A stretch of 64,000 nt of DNA from Myxococcus sp. CA023. Lineage in GTDB: Bacteria; Myxococcota; Myxococcia; Myxococcales; Myxococcaceae. The first letter of the stretch is position 1. Every line of letters starts with the position of its first letter. The stretch is from positions 78,570-142,569 of the forward strand of contig NZ_JAAEAH010000011.1 in assembly GCF_010998615.1 (NCBI RefSeq), given 5' to 3'. The notes beneath the pieces were generated by a model. The model did no database searches, was not told the origin of the DNA, and saw only the letters and a list, made by a program, of their open reading frames with translations. Made by a program: the position numbers and the translations under genes. Shown here one piece after another: positions 1 to 8,029 of this stretch.

Positions 1-71
1 CGGAGCGTGAGCGGCTCAAGGTGCGGCAGGCGGAGCAACATGCGCTCGAAAAACGGTGGGGGGTCAAGTAG
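1..71 (+). CDS. 3' end of an unidentified gene (partial)
   Basis: The reading frame beginning at base 3 is open from the window edge to a TAG at 69-71. It encodes about 22 residues rich in Arg, Glu, Gln and Lys, which would suit the end of a charged helix or coiled coil. No domain can be named from so short a piece. The next gene starts 80 bases downstream on the same strand behind its own ribosome binding site. The frame could be open by chance, but its charged composition and natural stop make a real C-terminus more likely. Confidence 0.5.
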   Translation, partial: ERERLKVRQAEQHALEKRWGVK

Positions 72-151
72 CCCCCAGAGACTGGTGGCCGTGCTTTACG
101 TCCCCCTGCCCGGGGCGTACATTCCGCCGCCTTTCCCCCCCGGAAGGATTG

Positions 152-1585
152 ATGGGTCAGGCCAGGCGTCAGGAGAAGCAGCACGAGTCCCCCACGGAGT
201 CCGCTCCCCGGCAGGAGCCTCCCGCGAGCACCGCGTGGGTGAAGCCGACGGGACTGACTCGCAAGGGGTGGGCCGTGCTCGTCGGCCTCATCCTCGTCAT
301 CCAGTTCCCGCTCATCCACTACGCACTGCTGCGCGGACAGGCGGAGGTGACGGCGAAGCTGCCCTACACGCAGGACTTCTCCGACCCGGGCGTGGTGGAG
401 CGCGACTTCTTCTCCACGGGTGGCTACTGGCGCGTGCTGCAGGGCGAGCTGCTCGCCCCCGGCGTGAAGAACAACCCGCTGTGGCTGCAGGCCCCGCTGC
501 CGGATGACGTCGCCGTGGAATTCGACGTTCGCTCGGAGCTGCCCGCCGGTGACATCCGGGTGGAGCTCTTCGGCAACGGCGTGGACCCGGCCTCCGGGTA
601 CGTGCTGGTGCAGGGCGGCTGGAACAACTCCATGTCCGTCATCGGCCGGCGCGACATGAACGCGCCCTCCCTGGACGCCCTCCGGCGCCGCGCCGCTCGC
701 GGCGGCAAGGAGAACGTGGACCTGAAGGCCAGCGGCTTCTTCAAGGAAAACACCAAGGTCCGGGTGGAGCTGCGAGGCCAACCGGTGCAGGCGGGCCGCA
801 CGTATCACTGGCGCATCGAGCGCCGGGGCTCGCTGCTGCGCTGGTTCGTCGACGGCGAGCTGATGCTGGAGCTGGACGACCCCTTCCCGCTCAAGGGCCC
901 CGGGCAGGACCGGCTGGGCCTGTCCGGCTTCGAGTCCCAGATTTTCTACGACAACCTGCGGGTGGACACGCCAGACCAGCTGCCCTTCACGGCGGCGCCG
1001 CGCGCGCCCACGCCGCCCCCCGGCCCCTACGCGGACGACTTCAACCGCGACACGCTGGGTGACGCGTGGAACGCCACCCACCCTGGCGCGGTGAAGCTGG
1101 TGGACGGGGCGCTGGTGGTGGAGCTGATGCACAACCGGCCGGTGTGGCTGAAGCAGCCCATCCCCACCAACGCCACCATTGAATTCGACGCCTGGACGGA
1201 CAACCCGGAGGGCGACATCAAGGTGGAGGTGTGGGGTGACGGGCGCTCGTTCTACGCGGGCGACCTGCGGCTGCAGTACACCGCCACCGGGTACGTCATC
1301 ATCTTCGGTGGCTGGCGCAACACCCAGTCCGCCATCGCCCGGCAGAACGAGCACACGAATGATCGGGCGGTACGCGACGGCGCCGCGGTGGTGCCCGGCA
1401 AGCGCCACCACATCAAGATTACCCGCAACGGCGGCACCCTGGCGTGGGAGCTGGATGGCCAGCCCTACCTGACGCTCAAGGACCCCGTCCCGCTGGAGGG
1501 CCCACGCAATCAGTACTTCGGCTTCTCCGGTTGGAAGAACCGGGTTCACTTCGACAACTTGAAGATTCAGCCGCTCGCCCCCTAG
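152..1585 (+). CDS. Membrane-anchored protein with two tandem jelly-roll (LamG/ConA-like) domains
   Basis: This is a 477-residue protein. The ATG at 152 is chosen because a GGAAGGA Shine-Dalgarno lies just upstream; the frame is open further 5' but without such a signal. A charged N-terminus of about 30 residues precedes one hydrophobic segment (around residues 36-57, VLVGLILVIQF), so the bulk should lie outside the cytoplasmic membrane. Two copies of a roughly 190-residue beta-rich unit follow. Each has an early DF motif, a central GDI(R/K)VE(L/V) strand, a GGW(N/R)N turn and a final GF(S)...FDNL(R/K) motif. The layout resembles LamG/ConA-like or DUF1961-type sugar-binding folds, and no catalytic residues are evident. 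The ketoacyl synthase gene begins 19 bases downstream, so the two are probably cotranscribed. Function unknown; carbohydrate binding is inference. Confidence 0.8.
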   Translation: MGQARRQEKQHESPTESAPRQEPPASTAWVKPTGLTRKGWAVLVGLILVIQFPLIHYALLRGQAEVTAKLPYTQDFSDPGVVERDFFSTGGYWRVLQGELLAPGVKNNPLWLQAPLPDDVAVEFDVRSELPAGDIRVELFGNGVDPASGYVLVQGGWNNSMSVIGRRDMNAPSLDALRRRAARGGKENVDLKASGFFKENTKVRVELRGQPVQAGRTYHWRIERRGSLLRWFVDGELMLELDDPFPLKGPGQDRLGLSGFESQIFYDNLRVDTPDQLPFTAAPRAPTPPPGPYADDFNRDTLGDAWNATHPGAVKLVDGALVVELMHNRPVWLKQPIPTNATIEFDAWTDNPEGDIKVEVWGDGRSFYAGDLRLQYTATGYVIIFGGWRNTQSAIARQNEHTNDRAVRDGAAVVPGKRHHIKITRNGGTLAWELDGQPYLTLKDPVPLEGPRNQYFGFSGWKNRVHFDNLKIQPLAP

Positions 1586-1604
1586 CGGCGAAGGACAATC
1601 ACAC

Positions 1605-3173
1605 GTGCGCAGAGTAGGCATCTTCGGCTGGGGCGTCGTCGCCCCCCGGTCCAGGAACATCGAGGCGTTCGAGCGCAACCTCTCGTCGTCCGAAAGCTGG
1701 CTGTCCCCCTTCAACGGCTTCGGCCCCGACAATTTCCTCGTCGGCATGCCGGAGTTCGACCTGGCCGACTACAAGCCGTGGATTGACGCGCGCTTCCCGG
1801 GCAGCCGCTTCTCGCAGCTCGAGCGGAAGATGGGTCAGCCGACCCAGTTCGCCATTGGCGCCTTCATCCAGTCCCTGGCGCAGAACCCGGGCCTGGAGCA
1901 GGAGCTGCAGGCACTGGGGCCCCGCGCGCACGTCTACGTGGGCACCGGCCTGGGCGACCTGCCCACCATCCGCTCCATCTCCCTGGACCTGTACCGCGCG
2001 CAGCGCCGGTGGGACCGCTTCTGGTCCGCGCCGGAGCGCAACGGCGCCCTGCGGAAGTGGCGTGAGATGCAGGAGCCACTGCCCGGCCTTCCGCCGGAGC
2101 CGTCCACGGTGGACGAGGCCACGCGCGACGAGGCCGAGGACGCGTGGTGGCACTTCTGGGCGGGCCGCTCGCCGGAGCTGCGCGAGTACCTGGACGAGCT
2201 GCGCGAAATCGAGGCCATTGGCGTGCCCGAGGACGGCGACGTGGAGTCCGCCAAGCTGGCCGTCATCAAGGAGAAGCGCACGCGCAACGCCCGGCTCCAG
2301 AAGAAGTGGATGTCGCCGGAGCCGCCGTGGAACGCCGTGTCCTCCAACGTGCTGTGGAACATCCACAACACGCCGGCCTCGCAGATTTCGATGATGGGCC
2401 GCATCACCGGCATGACGTTCGCCCCGGTGGCCGCGTGCTCGTCGTTCGGCTACGGCCTGCGGCTGGCCATCAACGCGATTCAATTGGGGCAGGCGAAGGC
2501 CGTCGTCATGGGCATGACGGACCCGCCGCCGATGCCGCTCACGGTGGGCGGCTTCTACAACGCCCGCGTCATCTCCGCGGACGCCGCCATCTCCAAGCCC
2601 CTCACCGCGCTGCGCGGTACGCACATCGCGGGCGGCTCGGTGGTGTGGGTGCTGGGTGACTTGGAGCACTTCACAGCCAAGGGCTTCAAGCCGCTGGGCA
2701 TGGAGCCCATCGCGGTGGGCGTCACCGCGGACGCCGACCACATCATCACCCCGTCCAAGGAAGGCCCCACGCTGGCCATCCGCGAGGCCCTGGCCGCGGC
2801 CGGCTGCGCCCCGGAGGACGTGGGCAGCTGGGACTTGCACGCCACCGCCACCCCGGGTGACTACCTGGAGGTCCAGAACCTGCGCGACGTGCTGCCCGAG
2901 CAGGTGCTGATTACGGCGCGCAAGGGCACCTTCGGCCACGGCATGTCCGCCGGCGGCGGCTGGGAGCTGACGGCGCAGTACCTGGGCTACGGCCAGGGCA
3001 AGGTGTTCCCCACGCCGCTGAAGGAAGCGGAGCTCAACAAGCAGATTTCCCGCGTCCACGGCCGCTTCGTCTTCGACGAAGCCGTCGAAGCGCCCGCGGG
3101 CTGCGCGGGCAAGCTGTCCATGGGCGTGGGCGGAATCAACGCCTGCGTCATCTCCCGCCCCTGGTCGAAGTAG
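1605..3173 (+). CDS. Beta-ketoacyl synthase-like condensing enzyme
   Basis: The 522-residue protein has the thiolase-fold signature of KAS I/II enzymes. A nucleophile Cys sits in VAACSSFGYG, a first His in DLHATATPGD and a second in TFGHGMSAGGG, giving the Cys-His-His triad that condenses acyl groups with malonyl-ACP. It is about 100 residues longer than FabF. The extra length is an acidic/aromatic insertion between roughly residues 130 and 240 that I do not recognise. The GTG at 1605 is the only sensible start. Neighbours include no acyl carrier protein or ketoreductase, so this is an orphan condensing enzyme, perhaps for an unusual fatty acid or a small polyketide. The coupled upstream gene encodes an anchored jelly-roll protein; a joint role in envelope lipid or glycolipid is speculation. 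Confidence 0.85.
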   Translation: MRRVGIFGWGVVAPRSRNIEAFERNLSSSESWLSPFNGFGPDNFLVGMPEFDLADYKPWIDARFPGSRFSQLERKMGQPTQFAIGAFIQSLAQNPGLEQELQALGPRAHVYVGTGLGDLPTIRSISLDLYRAQRRWDRFWSAPERNGALRKWREMQEPLPGLPPEPSTVDEATRDEAEDAWWHFWAGRSPELREYLDELREIEAIGVPEDGDVESAKLAVIKEKRTRNARLQKKWMSPEPPWNAVSSNVLWNIHNTPASQISMMGRITGMTFAPVAACSSFGYGLRLAINAIQLGQAKAVVMGMTDPPPMPLTVGGFYNARVISADAAISKPLTALRGTHIAGGSVVWVLGDLEHFTAKGFKPLGMEPIAVGVTADADHIITPSKEGPTLAIREALAAAGCAPEDVGSWDLHATATPGDYLEVQNLRDVLPEQVLITARKGTFGHGMSAGGGWELTAQYLGYGQGKVFPTPLKEAELNKQISRVHGRFVFDEAVEAPAGCAGKLSMGVGGINACVISRPWSK

Positions 3174-3194
3174 GGGCGGGGTCCACCGCGGGAC

Positions 3195-3746
3195 TCAGGG
3201 GTGTGCGGCCAGCGCGTCCGCGTCGAAGCGCGCGGCCGCCTCCGGGTCACTGCGGCGGAGAATCTCCAGCTCGATTTCCAGGTCCCGGAAGTAGTTCTGC
3301 CGGGTGGGCAGGACGCCGCTGGCCTGACTGTTGTTGACGGCCTGGGCGTAGTCCTCGTCCGTCTTGATTTCCTTGTCCACGTAACCGACGCCAATGGACT
3401 GGGTGATGCGGTCTCCGCGCATCACCCGCAGGGCCGTGCCGCCGCTGGTGAGCACGATGCCTTGCACCAGGAAGCGGGACGCCGTGCCCGGGCCCAGGCT
3501 GCCGCCGCCGGAGTCCAGCCACTCCGTCTCCAGGACGTAGCGGCCCGGCATCTCCTTCCACGAGTAGCCGTGGCCCCGCAGCACCTCCTGGACGTGGGGC
3601 CACAGCTGCGCCAACTCCTGGCGGTAGACGTGGTTGGCCGCCTTGTCGCGCACGTAGTTCTTGCGCAGGGAGCTGGAACACCCCATGAGCGCCAGCAACG
3701 CGGCGACGACGAGACACACTCCCGCGAGGCGGGTGGAGCGGTGCAT
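3195..3746 (-). CDS. Hypothetical lipoprotein
   Basis: This 183-residue protein begins with a basic n-region, a hydrophobic stretch and a lipobox (LALMGCSSS, Cys at residue 23), so it should be lipidated and held in the envelope. The mature part has an N-terminal segment containing ELAQLWPHVQEVLRGHGYSW, followed by beta-strand-like stretches and a charged C-terminal helix. I do not recognise the family; it loosely recalls small outer-membrane lipoproteins of the DUF3576/BamC type. It lies 90 bases downstream of the RpoH-like gene on the same strand, with a possible terminator hairpin between. Its 3' end faces the ketoacyl synthase, with 21 bases separating them. Confidence 0.75.
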   Translation of the reverse strand: MHRSTRLAGVCLVVAALLALMGCSSSLRKNYVRDKAANHVYRQELAQLWPHVQEVLRGHGYSWKEMPGRYVLETEWLDSGGGSLGPGTASRFLVQGIVLTSGGTALRVMRGDRITQSIGVGYVDKEIKTDEDYAQAVNNSQASGVLPTRQNYFRDLEIELEILRRSDPEAAARFDADALAAHP

Positions 3747-3776
3747 GAGGGGGTCCCCTGAAGGTGCGAGGAGAAC

Positions 3777-3812
3777 GGCCGGGCGCCCCCAGCATATCGC
3801 CAGTGCCCGGCC
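3777..3812 (-). terminator. Hairpin downstream of the RpoH-like gene
   Basis: An 8-bp perfect inverted repeat (GGCCGGGC at 3777-3784, GCCCGGCC at 3805-3812) with a 20-base loop lies between the sigma factor and the lipoprotein gene. On the minus strand a pyrimidine-rich GTTCTCCTC stretch follows, which could serve as a weak release tract. It may end or attenuate transcription into the lipoprotein gene. Confidence 0.4.
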
Positions 3813-3836
3813 GGATGCCTCGCCCCTCCCCCGCCG

Positions 3837-4943
3837 TCAGGCCTTGGGACTGGCCACCAGGTCGAAGTCCGGGATGTGCTCACGCATGAACTCACGCATC
3901 CGGTTGATGAGGGCCGCCTCGATTTGCCGGGCCCGCTCCCGGCTGACGCCGTACTTGTCGCCGATGTCCTGGAGCGTCAGGGGCTCGTCGGAGACGAGGC
4001 GGCTTTCGAAGATGAAGCGCTCCTTGCCCTCCAGCGTCCGGGCGAACTGGGACAGCTTCTCCCGGAAGAGGGCCTTGAGCTGCTCGGCGCCCAGGCGCTC
4101 GTCCGCAGGCATTGAGTTGGACGGCAGGTAGCGGTCCGCCCGGGTGGTCCGCGAGTCGTCATCGTTCCCCAGGGGCGCGTCGATGGACATCTCGTCGTGC
4201 CCCAGCCGCTGATCCATCTCCACCACGTCCTGCTCGGTGACGTTCAATCGCTCGGCGAGCAGCTTGGGGCTGGCCTCGAAGCCCTGGGCGATGAGCTTCT
4301 CCTGCTCCTGGCGCAGCTTGAAGAAGAGCTTCCGCTGGGCCTCGGTGGTCCCCAGCTTCACCATCTTCCAGTTGTCCATGATGTAGCGGAGGATGTACGC
4401 GCGGATCCACCAGGCGGCGTAGCTGCTCAGCTTCACGCCGCGCTCGGGGTCGTACTTCTTCACCGCCTGCATCAGCCCGATGTTGCCCTCCTGGACCAGG
4501 TCCAGCAGGGACAACGGGTTGCGGTGGTACTCATGGGCCAGCTTGACGACCAGGCGCAGGTTGGACGCCACCAGCCGGTAGGCGGCGTTCACATCCCCGG
4601 ATTCCTTGTAGTGCCGGGCCAGTTGGAGCTCTTCCTCCCGCGTCAGGAGCGGATGGCGCTGCACCTCGGCCATGTAGGCCTGGAGGGGGTCCCTGGGCGT
4701 GAGTCCCGTCTCCGCCGAGCGGACGAGCGCCCGAGGGGGCACAACGGGGGTGTCCAGCTCGGCCTCCGGTTCGACCTCCGCCAGCTCCGCCGCATCCGGC
4801 TCCAGGGAATCCGGGTCCGATTGAGCCTCGACTTCCGCCCCCTCCACCTCGGCGTCCACGACGTCGCCAGCCCCAGGCGAGGCCGGCCGTTTCACGCGGG
4901 GTCGGGGGGACGTACCTTTGGTTCTTTTCCTCCCATTCGCCAT
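3837..4943 (-). CDS. RpoH-family RNA polymerase sigma factor (sigma-32 type) with an acidic N-terminal extension
   Basis: The 368-residue protein directs RNA polymerase to alternative promoters. It contains region 2 (NLRLVVKLAHEYHRNPLSLL, then DLVQEGNIGLMQAVKKYDP), the RpoH-specific box QRKLFFKLR in the linker, and a region 4 helix-turn-helix (LTLQDIGDKYGVSRERARQI). That box separates it from RpoD and RpoS relatives. The N-terminus is unusual: about 75 extra residues, first basic (RKRTKG, RPRVKRP), then strongly acidic. The ATG at 4943 is preferred because longer starts would run into the divergent helicase gene. Myxobacteria carry several RpoH-like factors (SigB, SigC and relatives); I cannot say which one this is. 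It shares a short divergent region with a DEAD-box helicase, consistent with stress-linked expression. Confidence 0.92.
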   Translation of the reverse strand: MANGRKRTKGTSPRPRVKRPASPGAGDVVDAEVEGAEVEAQSDPDSLEPDAAELAEVEPEAELDTPVVPPRALVRSAETGLTPRDPLQAYMAEVQRHPLLTREEELQLARHYKESGDVNAAYRLVASNLRLVVKLAHEYHRNPLSLLDLVQEGNIGLMQAVKKYDPERGVKLSSYAAWWIRAYILRYIMDNWKMVKLGTTEAQRKLFFKLRQEQEKLIAQGFEASPKLLAERLNVTEQDVVEMDQRLGHDEMSIDAPLGNDDDSRTTRADRYLPSNSMPADERLGAEQLKALFREKLSQFARTLEGKERFIFESRLVSDEPLTLQDIGDKYGVSRERARQIEAALINRMREFMREHIPDFDLVASPKA

Positions 4944-5011
4944 GGGGGCTCCATACAGCAAAGTGCCGCGATTGTTGCCACAGGGTAATGCAGGGGCTAT
5001 GCCCATGCCTG

Positions 5012-7441
5012 ATGAGCGACATCCAAGAGCCAAACGTGCCGGGGAGTCCGGCGCCTGACGAAGCCCCGACGCGTCCCGCCGAGTACATCGCGGACATCGG
5101 CTTCGACGACATGAACCTGTCAGAACCCATCCGCCTCGCCCTGGCGGAGCGCGGTTATACCAACCCCACCCCTGTCCAGGCCCGCGCCTTCCGGCCCGCC
5201 ATGGAGGGAAAAGACCTCATCGTTCGCAGCAAGACGGGCACCGGTAAGACGGCCGCGTTCGGCCTGCCCCTGCTCGAGAAGATTCCCGCCGATGAACGCC
5301 GCGTCCGAGCGCTCATCCTCTGCCCCACTCGCGAGCTGGCCCTCCAGGTGGCGGACGAGCTGAAGATGCTCGCCAAGCACAAGGGCCTGAAAATCGCGGC
5401 CATCTACGGCGGCGCCTCCATGAAGCAGCAGGAGGACGCGCTGGAGGAAGGCACCCCCATCATCGTCGGCACGCCGGGACGCGTGTTCGACCACATCAAC
5501 CGCGGCAACCTGAAGCTCGACGCGTGCGACCACGCCGTCCTGGATGAAGCGGATGAGATGCTGAACCAGGGCTTCTACGAGGAAGTCACGCGCATCCTCG
5601 ACCGCCTTCCCAAGACGCGCCAGGTGCTGCTCTTCAGCGCCACCGTCCCCACGGACATCCAGAACCTCATCGCGCGCTACACGACGAACGCGGAGACGCT
5701 GCTGCTGTCGGGCGACGTCTTCACGGTGGAGCACATCCACCACATCCGCTACGACGTGTCGGACGCCTTCCCCAAGCCGCGCAACCTCATCTACGTGCTG
5801 GAGAAGGAAGAGCCGCAGAACGCCATCATCTTCTGCAACACGCGGGATGACACGGCGCTGGTGACGGCGGTGCTCAACCGCAACGGCTTCGACGCGGAGC
5901 TGCTCAATGGCGACCTGCCGCAGAAGGAGCGCGAGCGGGTCATGGGCAAGGTGAAGCGCGGCGAAGTGGCCTTCATGGTCGCCACGGACATCGCGGCGCG
6001 CGGCATCGACATCTCCGGCCTGGAGTACGTCATCAACTACTCGCTGCCGGAGGACCCGGCGGTGTACCTGCACCGCGTGGGCCGCACCGGCCGCATCGGC
6101 AACAAAGGCACCGCCATCAACCTCTTCTCCGGGCGCGAGCTGGCCACGTACACCGCGCTGGAGAAGAAGTACGGCATCAAGTTCGACAAGCGCGAGATGC
6201 CGGCCCCGGAAGAGGCCATGCGCCTGTGGACGGAGCGCCACGTGCGCGAAATCCAGGAGGCCGCGGGCGGCTCCGTCTTCGAGGGCTTCCTGCCGCTGGC
6301 CGCGCAGCTCAAGCCCCGCGCGGACGCCGACGACCTCATCGCCTTCCTGCTGAAGTACTTCTTCAGCCACCTGCGCATGGAGAAGGCCGCCGCGGCGATG
6401 GCGGCGGAAGGGCGTGAGCCTCCGCAAGAGCGCAAGTTCGAGAGCCGCGAGGGCGGCCGGCGCGAGCGCGGCGAGCGGAAGGAGCGGGGCAGTGAGCGCC
6501 GCGACCGTGAGCGCGACGACCGGCGCGAGAAGCGTGGCGAGTCCTCCGAGCGCGAGCGTGAGCGCCGGCCCCGCCGTGACGACACGCGGCGCGAGCGCGG
6601 CGGTGAGAGTGGCCGCGGCGCGGCGGCGCTGGAGGCCGGTCCGGGCGAGGCCAAGCTGTGGGTGAACCTGGGGACCGCGGATGGCCTGGGGCCGGGTAGC
6701 ATCGCCACGGCGCTGGAAGACGCGGGCGCCCCGGTGGGCAAGGTCGTGCGCGCCGAGCTGCGCCCCACCTTCGCCTATGTCTTCGTGGCGGAGGAGGACG
6801 CCGCCGCCTTCGAGACCATCAACGGCAAGCAGCACGGCACCAAGACGCTGCGCGTGGAGAAGAGCAAGCCGCGCACGGAGCGTGACGCCACGCCCCGCCC
6901 GCCCCCGTCCCCGGACGCGGGCCCCGGCGAGGCGAAGCTGTGGATCAACCTGGGCATGGACGACGGCATGGACGAGGCGAAGCTGCCCGCCGCGCTGGAG
7001 GCCGCGGGTGCTCCGGCCGGCAAGGTGCTGCGCACCCTGCTGCGCCCCACCTACGGCTACGCCTACGTGGCCGAGGAGGACGCGCCCGGCTTCGAGGCCG
7101 TCAACGGCAAGCCCCACGGCGAGAAGGCGCTGAAGGTGGAGCGGCACCGTCCGCGTGGCGCACGCACGGAGCGCCGTCCCCGCACGGAGGCCCTGCCGGA
7201 GGTTCCTGGGCAGACGCGCCTGTGGGTGGGCCTGGGCAAGCAGGACGGGCTGGACGAGGCGGGCGTCGCCGCCGCGCTGGAGGCCGCGGGCGCTCCGGCC
7301 GGCAAGGTGCTGCGCACGGACCTGCGCCCCACCTACGCGTATGTCTTCGTCGCCGACGAGGACGTGGCGGCCTTCGAAGCCACGCACGGCAAGCCCCACG
7401 GCGAGCGCACGCTCAAGGTGGAGCAGGCCAAGCGGAAGTAA
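5012..7441 (+). CDS. DEAD-box RNA helicase with three C-terminal DbpA-like RNA-binding repeats
   Basis: The 809-residue protein is an ATP-dependent RNA helicase. Motifs in order are a Q motif (around 31-56), Walker A SKTGTGKT (73-80), PTRELALQ, TPGR, DEAD (178-181), SAT (209-211), ATDIAARGID and HRVGRTGR (354-361). A linker of about 75 residues made mainly of Arg, Glu, Asp and Ser follows. Three copies of a domain about 77 residues long then start near residues 545, 639 and 733 (G-E/Q-x-K/R-LW-x-x-LG ... APxGKVxR ... LRPTxxYxxVxxED ... GKxHGxxxLxVE). This matches the small RRM-like DbpA C-terminal domain, which is normally single. The ATG at 5012 gives the family-like N-terminus; an in-frame ATG at 4988 is possible. 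Expected roles are ribosome assembly or RNA remodelling in the cold. Confidence 0.93.
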   Translation: MSDIQEPNVPGSPAPDEAPTRPAEYIADIGFDDMNLSEPIRLALAERGYTNPTPVQARAFRPAMEGKDLIVRSKTGTGKTAAFGLPLLEKIPADERRVRALILCPTRELALQVADELKMLAKHKGLKIAAIYGGASMKQQEDALEEGTPIIVGTPGRVFDHINRGNLKLDACDHAVLDEADEMLNQGFYEEVTRILDRLPKTRQVLLFSATVPTDIQNLIARYTTNAETLLLSGDVFTVEHIHHIRYDVSDAFPKPRNLIYVLEKEEPQNAIIFCNTRDDTALVTAVLNRNGFDAELLNGDLPQKERERVMGKVKRGEVAFMVATDIAARGIDISGLEYVINYSLPEDPAVYLHRVGRTGRIGNKGTAINLFSGRELATYTALEKKYGIKFDKREMPAPEEAMRLWTERHVREIQEAAGGSVFEGFLPLAAQLKPRADADDLIAFLLKYFFSHLRMEKAAAAMAAEGREPPQERKFESREGGRRERGERKERGSERRDRERDDRREKRGESSERERERRPRRDDTRRERGGESGRGAAALEAGPGEAKLWVNLGTADGLGPGSIATALEDAGAPVGKVVRAELRPTFAYVFVAEEDAAAFETINGKQHGTKTLRVEKSKPRTERDATPRPPPSPDAGPGEAKLWINLGMDDGMDEAKLPAALEAAGAPAGKVLRTLLRPTYGYAYVAEEDAPGFEAVNGKPHGEKALKVERHRPRGARTERRPRTEALPEVPGQTRLWVGLGKQDGLDEAGVAAALEAAGAPAGKVLRTDLRPTYAYVFVADEDVAAFEATHGKPHGERTLKVEQAKRK
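6644..7438 (+). repeat. Three tandem DbpA-like RNA-binding domains within the helicase gene
   Basis: Units begin at 6644, 6926 and 7208, an exact 282-bp (94-codon) spacing. The protein copies are strongly alike, and the DNA shares long stretches such as those around GGCAAGGTGCTGCGCAC in units two and three. This points to fairly recent internal duplication. The first unit differs most (APVGKVVRAELRPTF). Confidence 0.85.
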
Positions 7442-7445
7442 TCCC

Positions 7446-7958
7446 TCAGGTGCCGCCAGTCCCTGGGCTGGCGGCCTTCCTGCGCCGCTCGCGGTGGTAA
7501 TGGGCGGCGCACAGGCCCCGGGCGAGCACCGGCTTCTCACAGCCGGGCTCGCCGCAGCGGGCGGGCTCCGGCCGGACGGCCTGGATGTCCTCCGTTGCCC
7601 GCGTGGGCTCGTTGAACATCACCTCCGCCACCGACAGCAACCGGTCCACGTCCACGCGAGCCAGGCCGCGCCCCCGGACGAAGGCCTCCAGCCGGTGGAC
7701 ACCCGCGTCCTGCGTGTCCTCCAGCCGCAAGAGTTCCCACAGTGGGAGCTGGAGCGCGGCGGCCACCTGGAGCAGCGTCTCGTAGCTGGGGCTGCGCTCG
7801 CCCCGCTCCAGCAGGGACGCGAAGGACACGGAGATGCCGCAGCGGGCGGCGAAGTCCTCCTGGGTGAGCCCCCGCCGCTCCCGCAGCGCCCGGATGCGCC
7901 GGGCCAGTCCCTGGAGGTGCCCACTCACGGTGGAGGCGTCCGGCGGTTCGGGCGGCAT
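7446..7958 (-). CDS. XRE-family regulator with a C-terminal Cys/His motif
   Basis: This is a 170-residue protein. Residues 15-75 form a classic XRE helix-turn-helix (RIRALRERRGLTQEDFAARC, then SVSFASLLERGERSPSYETL). The C-terminus carries C-x4-C-x9-C-x3-H (CGEPGCEKPVLARGLCAAHYH), a plausible zinc-binding knuckle like those attached to some phage and HNH proteins. The gene is convergent with the helicase (4 bases between stops) and divergent from glutamate dehydrogenase (71 bases between starts), which makes gdh or itself its natural targets. Ligand and operator are not apparent. The combination of XRE and a Cys/His tail is visible here; metal binding is inferred. Confidence 0.85.
   Translation of the reverse strand: MPPEPPDASTVSGHLQGLARRIRALRERRGLTQEDFAARCGISVSFASLLERGERSPSYETLLQVAAALQLPLWELLRLEDTQDAGVHRLEAFVRGRGLARVDVDRLLSVAEVMFNEPTRATEDIQAVRPEPARCGEPGCEKPVLARGLCAAHYHRERRRKAASPGTGGT
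7452..7475 (+). terminator. Possible helicase terminator inside the XRE gene 3' end
   Basis: A perfect 8-bp inverted repeat (GCCGCCAG at 7452-7459, CTGGCGGC at 7468-7475, 8-base loop) begins 10 bases after the helicase stop codon, and CTTCCT follows. It lies within the last codons of the opposing regulator gene, so the two genes share this DNA. Confidence 0.4.
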
Positions 7959-8029
7959 GGCAGTTTCCTATGGTAGCGCACCCCTTCTGTTAAGGTCTCG
8001 CGCGCCGCCATCCAGGAGCTTGCCGACAC

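Noticed and set aside
56..151. An N-terminal extension of the jelly-roll protein
   Set aside because: The frame is open from 56, but the strong GGAAGGA site lies directly before the ATG at 152, and the extra residues look non-coding.
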